Shown piece after piece: positions 25,401-32,374 of a stretch of DNA of 64,000 nucleotides; position 1 is the stretch's first letter, and every line of letters begins with the position of its first letter. Origin of the DNA: Herbiconiux sp. A18JL235 (GTDB taxonomy: Bacteria > Actinomycetota > Actinomycetes > Actinomycetales > Microbacteriaceae); NCBI RefSeq assembly GCF_040939305.1, contig NZ_CP162511.1, positions 1,178,001-1,242,000 of the forward strand, written 5' to 3'. Below the pieces are notes generated by a model. The model saw nothing but the letters and a program-made list of their open reading frames with translations. It searched no databases and was not told the origin of the DNA. A program made the position numbers and the translations under genes.

Positions 25401-26525
25401 GAGGAGCGCGACCTGGCGCCCGACGGCTCCGTCGCCGCCCACCACGGGGGTGCACAGGCGCCCTCGGGCGACGCGGTCGCCGCGGGGGCTGCCTCCGGCC
25501 TCACGGTCGCCGCGGGGGCCATCGCGCTGCCCGCCGCCGAGCGCGATCGCGACGAGGGCGTCTCCAGCGGTGCCGAGTCAGGTGCCGCCCCTGGTGCCGA
25601 GCCGGCCACCGGATCGGCCGAAGCGGATGCGCGTGACGAGAACGCACCGCGCGTCACGGTCACCGACCTCCCGGCCGCCGAGCCGGCTTCCGCGACTCCT
25701 GCCGCCGGGGCTTCCGATGCTGCTGACGGGCAGGCCCCAGGAGCATCGGGGTCGCTTCCCGAAGCCCGGCACGAGACGGCTGCCGCATCGTCCGCTCCGC
25801 CGTTTGCGGAGACGGCTCCCGCGTCGCGGTTCAGCGGGTCTGGCGACCTGAGCGAAGCCGGTGATCCGGGTGCGACCGATGACGCGGTCGACGAGCAGGT
25901 CGATCTGTCGCCGGTGCACGCCTCGGCGCACGTCAACGCCCACGCTCCCGAACCGGGCGATCCTGAGGAGTCCACCGAGCATCCGGTGACCCAGGCCGCG
26001 GCGCCCGCCGACGCTGCCGCCGCCGACGCTGCCGCCGCGCCTGCTGACGCTGCCGCGCCCGCCGCGCCTGCCGCCGCCGACGCTGCCGCCGCGCCTGCTG
26101 ACGCTGCCGCGCCCGCCGCGCCTGCCGACGCCGACGCTGCTGCGCCCGCCGCCGCCGACGCTGCCGCCGCGCCTGCTGACGCTGCCGCGCCCGCCGCGCC
26201 TGCCGACGCCGACGCTGCCGCCGCCCGCCGACGCTGCCGCTGCCGCGCCCGCCGACGCTGCCGCGCCCGCCGCGCCTGCCGACGCCGACGCCGCCGTACC
26301 CGCCGACGCTGCCGCACCCGCCGCGCCTGCGGACTCCAGCACCGCGACCGACGCCGCCGGGCCCGCCGAGAGCGCCGCGCTCGCCGAACCCGCCGCGCCG
26401 GCCGGGCCGGCGACGGCAGGCCTGCCGGCCTTCCCCGTCTTCCCGCAGGCCGAGCCGGCGGTTCCGGCCGATTACGACCCCAACGACGAGACCGTCGTGA
26501 GCGTGCGCGACGCCGTGGAGCGTGA
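22461..26525 (+). CDS. Giant glycosyltransferase-2/membrane fusion protein (frame disrupted near 26220)
   Basis: As sequenced this is 1354 residues. Residues 1-240 are a GT2 domain (VLVSSNGAEHLPRTLEAI, LVVVDCASTDAT, and a final GGFDPALPTADNALDFSIR). About 15 hydrophobic segments follow, then an extracytoplasmic domain (about 750-895), one more membrane segment (about 900-925) and a long acidic Ala/Pro/Asp tail. From about residue 1256 the tail switches abruptly to an Arg/Cys-rich sequence, the signature of reading the wrong frame. The +1 frame continues the Ala/Pro/Asp pattern to TAA 26608-26610, overlapping the DUF5719 start. Repaired length would be about 1382 residues. Homologous loci pair such a protein with DUF5719 and WhiB2; wall-glycan assembly is inferred. 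Confidence 0.85.
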   Translation: MHARVTAVLVSSNGAEHLPRTLEAIAAQTRAPDALVVVDCASTDATATLLANAHPTRFISASSRLAFGTAVSHALGVAPPPENENEWLWLLAHDTAPEPDALAALLAAVEVNPSVAAAGPKQVEWGDAAYISEFGETITALGASVPLVETELDQAQHDTMSDVLGMGAAGLLVRHTVWNQVGGFDPALPTADNALDFSIRVRLAGHRVIAVPAAKVATDGDGFSGPGRSPRGSARRKRQTARRAAQLHRRLVYAPAFAVLFHWLSLVPLAVVRSLFQLVRKQPGAIGGEFAAAFKTAFGSRIGEARSRFKASRTVGWKAIAPLRMPGDEIRRRRSLQREIALTYLRGDRDRIQFIASGGVATVLIVALVGFVVFLPVFGAAAITGGGALPLADSVGGLWSQIGTGFRDVGLGFIGAADPFASVLAVLGSLTFWSPSFAVVCLYLVALPLAALAAWLCAARLTDRPVLRALAAVLWVIAPPFLAALDAGMIAPIIAHLLLPWLMLAGLAARKSWSASAMASILAAAVLAVAPSLWPALAVVWLIATIASRRDVARLIGIPIPALVLFGPLAWDQVQRGTPLALLADPGLPVWRDPVQVVDLLIGLPTAGLGRWESIAAGFGIDSSLVLVVLLVLAAPLVLIALAALFLPGSYRAVVPVVIAVLGFATAVASTQLALSTSGSQSVALWAGSGLSLFWLGLIGAAVIGLSSLPRFSGVPAVVAAVAVAVIVAPTGLGVLLSTAEITAGSGRQLPAYVTAEASTTPRVGTLMLAPQSNGGLGAEVVHGAGPVLVEQSTLAATADLADGTASGDDGAELSELVGNLASISGADVADRLTALGIEFVLLTPAAPAESGAAADDVSGRAANALNSNAQFTFVGDTSVGELWQVAGDGEVASLPAPEPTNTGTPYGVLVLVVQGFVFLIALLLALPAGRLQTQGTRAVSATAHVAAADSVEERLAEEKTHEYDDEVPVGEDPEALETVEERDLAPDGSVAAHHGGAQAPSGDAVAAGAASGLTVAAGAIALPAAERDRDEGVSSGAESGAAPGAEPATGSAEADARDENAPRVTVTDLPAAEPASATPAAGASDAADGQAPGASGSLPEARHETAAASSAPPFAETAPASRFSGSGDLSEAGDPGATDDAVDEQVDLSPVHASAHVNAHAPEPGDPEESTEHPVTQAAAPADAAAADAAAAPADAAAPAAPAAADAAAAPADAAAPAAPADADAAAPAAADAAAAPADAAAPAAPADADAAAARRRCRCRARRRCRARRACRRRRRRTRRRCRTRRACGLQHRDRRRRARRERRARRTRRAGRAGDGRPAGLPRLPAGRAGGSGRLRPQRRDRRERARRRGA
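25994..26335 (+). repeat. Ala/Asp/Pro low-complexity coding repeat
   Basis: About 340 bp of gctgac/gccgac-gctgcc-gcgccc codon blocks. A unit of roughly 48-78 bp (gacgctgccgccgcgcctg and onward) recurs near 26028, 26079 and 26157, followed by decayed copies. The apparent frameshift in the glycosyltransferase lies inside this tract, where slippage or assembly error is most likely. Confidence 0.75.
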
Positions 26526-26610
26526 GCGCCACGAGCAGGACGCCGACTGGCACCGCTCCGGCGAACCCACCCCGACCGACCCTGAGGAGCGTGACAACGA
26601 TGGCCGCTAA
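26227..26610 (+). pseudogene. Out-of-frame C-terminal tail of the glycosyltransferase
   Basis: From 26227 the +1 frame reads as the expected continuation: more Ala-Asp-Ala-Pro blocks, then PAGPATAGLPAFPVFPQAEP, ADYDPNDETVVSVRDAVERE and a hydrophilic end at TAA 26608. GC3 is high and Asp/Glu-rich helical character returns. Against the local repeats, gctgccgccgcccgcc at 26214-26229 has one base too many (or lacks two). So either the gene is truncated with a scrambled tail, or the base count here is wrong, or the tract is phase-variable. Confidence 0.65.
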
Positions 26611-28033
26611 AGGCATCGCCACGGGCGCGAGGATCGCGACCGGCGTGGTCACCCTGGCCGTGGCCGGGGGAGTCGCCGCGGCGGCACTCCTGCTGCCCCT
26701 CCCTGGCGTCACCGCGACCCCCGCCTCGTTCACCGTCGAGCCCCAGGCCGCCGAGCAGGTGCGCGCCTGCGCCGGCCCGTTGGTGCGCCTCTCCGACGAC
26801 AGCGGTCAGGATGCGACGGCGATCTCGCACGTCGGCACCGCCGACGTGGTCTCCGGCACCTCGCCCGAGACGCAGCTCGACATCACGCCCCTGGCCTCGC
26901 CCGACGACCGCACCAGCACCGAAGACGCAGCCCCCTCGCGCATCGCACTGCCGGTGCCCGACGCGGGGTCGGCCGACGCCACCCTCTTCGCCGCCGCCCA
27001 GTCGCAGACCATCGCCTCGGGCGAGCTCGTCGGCCTTGCCGCGAGCTCGTGCGGCGAGGCGTCGTCCGAGAGCTGGATGGTAGCCGGCTCCACCACCGTG
27101 GGCCGCACCAGCTTCGTGGTGCTGGCGAACCCCGGCGACGTGCCCGCCGTCGTCGACCTCACGGTGTACGGCGATCTCGGCGCCGTGGAGGCGCCGGGAG
27201 GCCGCAACATCGACGTGCCCGCCCGCAGCACGCGCATCCTGTCGCTGGCGGGTCTCGCTCCCGATCTCGCCACCCCCGTCATCCACGTCGAGGCGAGCGT
27301 CGGTGCGGTGAGCGCCGCGGTGCAGCAGAGCGTGGTGCGCGGGCTCGAGCCCGGCGGCGTCGAGCTCGTCGGCCCCTCGGCACCGCCTGCCACGGTGCAG
27401 CGCGTGGCCGGGGTGCAGATCTCGGGCACCTCGTCGATCGCCGAGCGGCTGAGCGACTCCGACAACTCCGACCTGCAGAGCGTGCTGCGGCTGTTCGTGC
27501 CGGGCACCGAGCCCGCCTCGGTCACCCTCCGGGTCGCCGAGGAGCGCAACGGCGGCGCCAGCACCGACTACCAGGTCGGTCTCACGCCGGGCATCGTCAC
27601 CGAGTTCCCGCTGCAGGACATCCCCGACGGCACCTACTCGGTCGAGGCCGAGTCCGACCAGCCGATCGTCATGGGTGCGCGCACCTCGACCCTCGTGAAC
27701 GGCGTCACCGACTTCGCCTGGTACCAGACCCTCGACGAGCTCGGCACCGACTTCGTGGTCGCCACCGCCGACGGGCCCAACCCGCGCCTGCACCTTGTGA
27801 ACACGACGGATGCTGACGTCGAGGTGACGGTCGCCGAGAACGGCGGCGAGACGCAGAGCTACACCTTCGTTCCCGGCGCCCGCTCGGTGGCGCTGAAGCC
27901 CGGCAGCAGCTACGTCGTGTCGTCGTCGGGCCCGGTGTCGGCGATGGTGGACTACCTGGGCGAGGGCCGCTCCTCGGCGTTCGCCATCGCCCCGCCGAGC
28001 CCCGACGCATCACCCCTCGTCATCTACCCCTGA
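26600..28033 (+). CDS. DUF5719 family extracytoplasmic protein
   Basis: This is a 477-residue product with an N-terminal signal-anchor (about 10-38) and a long beta-rich extracellular part. Repeated short elements such as VLANPGDVPAVVDLTVYG, LHLVNTTDADVEVTV and VPARSTRILSLAGLA resemble the beta-sandwich modules of DUF5719. ATG 26600 overlaps the restored stop of the upstream glycosyltransferase by 11 nt (ATGGCCGCTAA), which supports coupling. Function is unknown; conserved pairing with the glycosyltransferase suggests it helps assemble or present a wall glycan. Confidence 0.85.
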   Translation: MAAKGIATGARIATGVVTLAVAGGVAAAALLLPLPGVTATPASFTVEPQAAEQVRACAGPLVRLSDDSGQDATAISHVGTADVVSGTSPETQLDITPLASPDDRTSTEDAAPSRIALPVPDAGSADATLFAAAQSQTIASGELVGLAASSCGEASSESWMVAGSTTVGRTSFVVLANPGDVPAVVDLTVYGDLGAVEAPGGRNIDVPARSTRILSLAGLAPDLATPVIHVEASVGAVSAAVQQSVVRGLEPGGVELVGPSAPPATVQRVAGVQISGTSSIAERLSDSDNSDLQSVLRLFVPGTEPASVTLRVAEERNGGASTDYQVGLTPGIVTEFPLQDIPDGTYSVEAESDQPIVMGARTSTLVNGVTDFAWYQTLDELGTDFVVATADGPNPRLHLVNTTDADVEVTVAENGGETQSYTFVPGARSVALKPGSSYVVSSSGPVSAMVDYLGEGRSSAFAIAPPSPDASPLVIYP

Positions 28034-28066
28034 GCCGGGGCCGCGACCCGCGCTGCCGCGCACGAG

Positions 28067-28125
28067 CGGTATGAGAATCGCGCCATCGAGCTCCCTCCAG
28101 CCTCGGCGGCGCGATTCTCATACCG
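28067..28125. terminator. Second copy of the long palindromic hairpin
   Basis: An 18-bp perfect inverted repeat (28067-28084 with 28108-28125, cggtatgagaatcgcgcc) with a partly paired 23-nt centre. It is nearly the same as 6338-6396, including the atcgag/cctcgg inner part. It again lies between convergent genes (DUF5719 and metallopeptidase). Confidence 0.8.
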
Positions 28126-28155
28126 TTCGCGCATCCCCGTTCGCGCATCCGGGGC

Positions 28156-28599
28156 TCAGAAGTGGTGGAACCTGTCGGGCGCGAGGTCCCACGGGTCTTT
28201 GCCGAGCAGCTCGGCGACGGCCCGGAACACGCAGGCCTCGATGGCGAGCCTGCGGTGCACCTCGTCGTCGCGATGAAGGCGCGACATGCGCTCGATCGGC
28301 AGCCGGAACAGGATGACCCGGTTCTTCGTGACCGACCAGCGGTCGACGTGGTCGGGCGAGCCGAACTCGCCGAACGGCATCGTGGCGACCTCGAACGACA
28401 CCTGCGCCAGCTCGTTCGGCCACAGACTCCGCAGGTATTCCGCCGTGGAGGCGACGGTCATGTCGAACAGGTCGATGCGCGAACGCAGGAAGGGCAGGTG
28501 CGGCCCTGCCACCGAGGAACGCAGATCGCGACCGTGCCTGTTGCGGGTGCGTGCGCGGATGGTGGCGGCACGTGCCGGCTGTCTACGCGATCGAGCCAT
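28156..28599 (-). CDS. Metallopeptidase-family (zincin_1-like) protein without HExxH
   Basis: This is a 147-residue product. A basic N-terminus of about 35 residues precedes a domain with VSFEVATMPFGEF, TKNRVILFRLPIERM and, where active members have HExxH, the sequence IEACVFRAVAELLGKDP. The position and partners (whiB2, DUF3499) match the actinobacterial family annotated as metallopeptidase (PF06262-like), but the zinc site is absent, so catalysis is doubtful. Start ATG 28599. Divergent from DUF3499. A structural or regulatory role is possible; nothing in the sequence shows which. Confidence 0.8.
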   Translation of the reverse strand: MARSRRQPARAATIRARTRNRHGRDLRSSVAGPHLPFLRSRIDLFDMTVASTAEYLRSLWPNELAQVSFEVATMPFGEFGSPDHVDRWSVTKNRVILFRLPIERMSRLHRDDEVHRRLAIEACVFRAVAELLGKDPWDLAPDRFHHF

Positions 28600-28691
28600 G
28601 CCGCAAGTCTACGGGCGCGAGCGCGACACGGCGCGGCGTCACCGGCGCGGCCTCACGGGGGCGACGGATGCGCGGGCCTAGTCTTGAGGCG

Positions 28692-28895
28692 ATGACGAAC
28701 CGGGAATGCTCGCGGCCCTCCTGCCGCGGTGAGGCGACCACGACCCTCACCTACGACTACGCCGACTCCCTCGTCGTCGTCGGCCCCTTGAGTCCCGTCG
28801 TGCAGCCCCACGGGTACGACCTGTGCGCCCGGCACATCGAGCGCTTCTCCGCCCCGCAGGGATGGCAGGTCATGCGCTACGTCACCGCGCAGTAG
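28692..28895 (+). CDS. DUF3499 small Cys protein
   Basis: This is a 67-residue product with CSRPSC near the N-terminus, TLTYDYADSLVVVGPL in the middle and YDLCARHIERFSAPQGW near the end. The three Cys and one His could bind a metal. This family sits between the metallopeptidase-like gene and phosphomannomutase in most actinobacteria. TAGTCT at 28679-28684 ends 7 nt before ATG 28692, so the mRNA is probably leaderless. No function is known. Confidence 0.88.
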   Translation: MTNRECSRPSCRGEATTTLTYDYADSLVVVGPLSPVVQPHGYDLCARHIERFSAPQGWQVMRYVTAQ

Positions 28896-28961
28896 CCGCT
28901 CTTCGCCCCCGATCTCGCGGCTCGGAGCCTCCTCGCGGCGAGGACCTGCGAGAATCGATGC

Positions 28962-30467
28962 ATGACCATCGCACCCCCCGCATCCGTCACCGCCCTGCCT
29001 TATAAGGTCGCCGACCTCACGCTCGCCGAGGCGGGCCGGCACCAGATCAGGCTCGCCGAGAACGAGATGCCCGGCCTCATGGCGCTGCGCGCGGAGTTCG
29101 GCGAGTCGAAGCCGCTCGCGGGGGCGCGCATCATGGGGTCGCTGCACATGACCGTGCAGACGGCGGTGCTCATCGAGACGCTCGTGGCGCTCGGCGCCCG
29201 GGTGCGCTGGGTGAGCTGCAACATCTTCTCGACGCAGAACGAGGCGGCTGCCGCCATCGTGGTCGGCCCCACCGGCACCGTCGAGGCGCCGGCCGGGTCG
29301 CCGGTGTTCGCCTGGAAGGGCGAGACGCTCGACGAATACTGGTGGTGCACCGAGCGCGCCTTCGACTGGTCGGCGGAGGCCGCCGCCGAGGAGGCGGCGA
29401 CGGGGAGCGCGGTGTCGTGGATCGGGCCGAACATGATCCTCGACGACGGCGGAGACGCCACCCTGCTCGTGCACAAGGGCCGCGAGTTCGAGGCGGCCGG
29501 GCGCGTGCCCGACACCACGGCCGACGACAGCGAGGAATACGGCGTGGTGCTGGAGCTCCTGCGCGGCAGCCTCGCCGCGAGCGGAGACCGGTGGACGAGG
29601 ATCGCCGCTGAGATCCGAGGCGTGTCGGAGGAGACCACCACCGGTGTGCACCGGCTCTACGAACTGGCGGCGGCGGGGGAGCTGCTGTTCCCGGCGATCA
29701 ACGTGAACGATTCGGTGACGAAGTCGAAGTTCGACAACAAGTACGGCATCAGGCACTCGCTGCCCGACGGGCTGAACCGCGCCACCGACGTGCTGATGGG
29801 CGGCAAGGTGGCGTTCGTGGTGGGCTACGGCGACGTGGGTAAGGGCGCCGCCGAGGCGCTGCGCGGCCAGGGTGCGCGGGTGATCGTGTCGGAGATCGAC
29901 CCGATCTGCGCGCTGCAGGCGGCGATGGACGGCTTCCAGGTGTCGCGCCTCGAGTCGGTGGTCGAGGAGGTCGACATCTTCGTCACGGGCACCGGCAACG
30001 TGAACGTCATCGGGGTCGACGACATGCTGAGGATGAAGCACCTCGCCATCGTGGCGAACGTGGGCCACTTCGACAACGAGATCGACATGGCGGGACTCGC
30101 CAAGGTGCCGGGCGCCGAGCGGGTGGAGATCAAGCCGCAGGTGCACGAGTGGCGGCTGCCGACGGGGCGCAGCATCCTGGTGCTGTCGGAGGGTCGGCTG
30201 ATGAACCTCGGCAACGCCACCGGCCACCCGAGCTTCGTCATGAGCAACTCCTTCACCAACCAGGTGCTGGCCCAGATCGAGCTCTACGCCACCCCGGAGA
30301 AGTACCCGGTGGGCGTGTACGTGCTGCCGAAGCACCTCGACGAGAAGGTCGCTCGCCTCCACCTCGACGCCCTCGGGGTGGAGCTCACCACCCTCCGGCC
30401 CGAGCAGTCCGCCTACATCGGCGTTCCGGTGGAGGGGCCGTACAAGGTCGACCACTACCGCTACTAG
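28962..30467 (+). CDS. ahcY: S-adenosylhomocysteine hydrolase
   Basis: This 501-residue NAD+-dependent enzyme splits S-adenosylhomocysteine into adenosine and homocysteine, keeping the methyl cycle running. Motifs: [10 protein letters not shown] and [15 protein letters not shown] at the N-terminus, the NAD site [14 protein letters not shown] from about residue 288, [33 protein letters not shown] and the C-terminal PYKVDHYRY with the cofactor-contacting Lys and Tyr. Length and an insert at about 160-200 match the long bacterial form. ATG 28962 follows gagaat by 6 nt. Just upstream is DUF3499, without the usual manB between them. Confidence 0.95.
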   Translation: MTIAPPASVTALPYKVADLTLAEAGRHQIRLAENEMPGLMALRAEFGESKPLAGARIMGSLHMTVQTAVLIETLVALGARVRWVSCNIFSTQNEAAAAIVVGPTGTVEAPAGSPVFAWKGETLDEYWWCTERAFDWSAEAAAEEAATGSAVSWIGPNMILDDGGDATLLVHKGREFEAAGRVPDTTADDSEEYGVVLELLRGSLAASGDRWTRIAAEIRGVSEETTTGVHRLYELAAAGELLFPAINVNDSVTKSKFDNKYGIRHSLPDGLNRATDVLMGGKVAFVVGYGDVGKGAAEALRGQGARVIVSEIDPICALQAAMDGFQVSRLESVVEEVDIFVTGTGNVNVIGVDDMLRMKHLAIVANVGHFDNEIDMAGLAKVPGAERVEIKPQVHEWRLPTGRSILVLSEGRLMNLGNATGHPSFVMSNSFTNQVLAQIELYATPEKYPVGVYVLPKHLDEKVARLHLDALGVELTTLRPEQSAYIGVPVEGPYKVDHYRY

Positions 30468-30496
30468 AGCGGCGGCTCAGCCGTCAGCGCGGCGGC

Positions 30497-31324
30497 TCAG
30501 CGGTCCGGGAAGCCGTTCGGCAGACCGTGCAGGATGGGCTCGACCTGGTCGAGCCTGCGCTTTTCGAGCATGAGCGCGGTGTACTCGCGGTCGCGGCGGA
30601 TGGCGGCGACGCCGAGCAGGAAGGCGTGCGGGTGCACGTCGGGGAGCGGCGACACGTAGGGCGCCGTCTCGCCGGCGAGTTCGAAGGCGAGGCGTTCGCG
30701 GGTGGCGGGCGTCATGCGGCTCGCCTGGGTGAGGAATTGCACGATGCGGCGGGAGAGCCGGTCGGGCAGCTTCGCGACGTCGGCGGTGAGCGCCCACATG
30801 GTGAGCTCAGGCGGAACCTGGGTGGTGAAGGGCAGGGGGCGGGGAACCCGCTCGTGCTGGCTGTAACTGCCGGCGAGCAGGTCGCCGAGGCGCTTGGAGC
30901 GCCCGTTGAGCATCGAGGTGACGAAGGCGATGACCCCGAAGGTGGTGTAGATCTCGAGGAAGCCGACGAGGCCCCTGATGATGGAGTGCCGGAGCGTGAT
31001 GGCGCCACCGTCGTCGCGCACGATCCTCGCGCCGATGGCGAGCTTGCCGAGCGACCTGCCGCGGCTGGCGACCTCGACCGTGATGGGCGCGACGACGAGG
31101 CACACGACGATGAGCATGATGAACAGGGCCTGGGCGAGCGCGGGGTCGAAGGCGGTGCCGCTGGCGGCGAAGATGCTGTAGAGGTAGACGCCCGCGAACA
31201 GGGCGCCGACATAGACGGCGAGGTCGATGGCGCCGCTGGCGCTCCGCAGGAGGAAGCTCGCCGGTCTCACGTCGAGGGCGACGGCCTCGCCGGTGAGCAG
31301 CTCGTCGTCGCGTGCGCCGGTCAT
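30497..31324 (-). CDS. RDD family membrane protein
   Basis: This is a 275-residue product. The RDD domain (about 20-165) has the expected motifs PASFLLRSASGAIDLAVY (Arg, then Asp in TM1), SLGKLAIGARIVRDDGG and a further Arg in LRHSIIRGLVG. Residues 165-275 form a soluble tail with charged helices. ATG 31324 (MTGARDD) is favoured because TTAGAT ends 7 nt before it on the minus strand; ATG 31333 is an alternative. It is divergent from the SpoIIM-like gene by 17 bp, a pairing that recurs next to DUF58/MoxR genes in actinobacteria. Role unknown. Confidence 0.85.
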   Translation of the reverse strand: MTGARDDELLTGEAVALDVRPASFLLRSASGAIDLAVYVGALFAGVYLYSIFAASGTAFDPALAQALFIMLIVVCLVVAPITVEVASRGRSLGKLAIGARIVRDDGGAITLRHSIIRGLVGFLEIYTTFGVIAFVTSMLNGRSKRLGDLLAGSYSQHERVPRPLPFTTQVPPELTMWALTADVAKLPDRLSRRIVQFLTQASRMTPATRERLAFELAGETAPYVSPLPDVHPHAFLLGVAAIRRDREYTALMLEKRRLDQVEPILHGLPNGFPDR

Positions 31325-31341
31325 GGATATCATCTAAGCAG
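31325..31341. promoter_or_regulatory. 17-bp divergent promoter with overlapping -10 boxes
   Basis: On the plus strand TATCAT (31328-31333) ends 8 nt before ATG 31342. On the minus strand TTAGAT (31337-31332) ends 7 nt before ATG 31324. The -10 boxes overlap, so the two leaderless promoters probably exclude each other. Confidence 0.5.
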
Positions 31342-32337
31342 ATGGACCTCGACGCCTACTCCGCCGCGCATCGAGACGAATGGGATCGTCTCGACGAACT
31401 GGGGCGCCGCCGCGGCTACTCGGGCCGCGAGGCCGACGAGCTCATCGAGCGCTACCAGTCGGGATCCACGCAGCTCTCGGCGATCAAGACCGTCGCGGGC
31501 TCGACTGCCTACGGCGACCGGCTCTCGGTCTCGCTGTCGCGGGCGCGCCTGCGCTTCACGGGTGCGGGGGCGAACGTGTTCCGCCAGATCCCGGTCTTCT
31601 TCGCCGTGCAGCTCCCGGCGGCCCTGTACCGCCTTCGCTGGCTGACCCTCGCGGTCGCGCTCGCGACGGTGGTCATCGCCGCCCTCTACGCCGTCTGGAT
31701 CTCGCAGAACCCGTCCGTGCTCGCCGCGATCGGCGACAACGCCTACCTCAAGCAGATCGCGGAGGAGGACTTCGTCGACTACTACTCCGAGAACCCGGCG
31801 GCCTCGTTCACGGGCCTGGTGTGGACGAACAACGCCTGGATCGCGGCGCAGTGCATCGCCTTCGGGGTACTCGGCGTCTTCGTGCCGTACGTCATCATCC
31901 AGAACGCCCAGAACCTCGGCGTGAACGCCGCGGTCATGTTCGAGTTCGGTCACGGCGACGTGTTCTTCCTCTACATCATGCCGCACGGGCTGCTCGAGCT
32001 GACCGCCATCTTCGTGGCGGCGGCGGCGGGCCTGCGCATCTTCTGGGCGTGGGTGGCGCCGGGGGCGCTCACCCGCGGCCGCTCCCTCGCCGAGAACGGC
32101 CGGGCCCTCTTCACCGTCGCCATCGGGCTGGTGTTCGTGCTGTTCGTCTCCGGCGTCATCGAGGGCTTCGTCACCCCGTCGCCGCTGCCGTGGTGGCTGA
32201 AGATCGGCATCGGCGTGCTGGCGCTCGCGGCATTCCTGTTCTACATGCTGTTCGTCGGCGGCCGGGCGTACCGCGCAGGCCAGACGGGTGACCTCGAGGA
32301 GTTCGAGGCCGGCGCCACCCAGCTCGTCGCAGGCTAG
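31342..32337 (+). CDS. Stage II sporulation protein M (SpoIIM)-like membrane protein
   Basis: This is a 331-residue product. A soluble helical N-terminus (about 1-90) with LIERYQSGSTQLSAIK precedes five to six membrane segments; FVPYVIIQNAQNLGVNAAVMFEFGHGDVFFLYIMPHGLLEL carries the conserved Asn/Gly/His residues typical of the family. In non-sporulating actinobacteria this family lies beside RDD, DUF58 and MoxR genes. Leaderless start at ATG 31342. It converges on the DUF58 gene with a hairpin between. Function outside sporulation is unknown. Confidence 0.87.
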   Translation: MDLDAYSAAHRDEWDRLDELGRRRGYSGREADELIERYQSGSTQLSAIKTVAGSTAYGDRLSVSLSRARLRFTGAGANVFRQIPVFFAVQLPAALYRLRWLTLAVALATVVIAALYAVWISQNPSVLAAIGDNAYLKQIAEEDFVDYYSENPAASFTGLVWTNNAWIAAQCIAFGVLGVFVPYVIIQNAQNLGVNAAVMFEFGHGDVFFLYIMPHGLLELTAIFVAAAAGLRIFWAWVAPGALTRGRSLAENGRALFTVAIGLVFVLFVSGVIEGFVTPSPLPWWLKIGIGVLALAAFLFYMLFVGGRAYRAGQTGDLEEFEAGATQLVAG

Positions 32338-32342
32338 CGCGA

Positions 32343-32374
32343 GCCGGGCGGCCCCACCCTCAGAGCCGCCCGGC
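32343..32374. terminator. 10-bp hairpin between convergent genes
   Basis: gccgggcggc (32343-32352) pairs perfectly with 32365-32374; the 12-nt loop contains the DUF58 stop codon (32360-32362). Likely bidirectional terminator. Confidence 0.65.
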
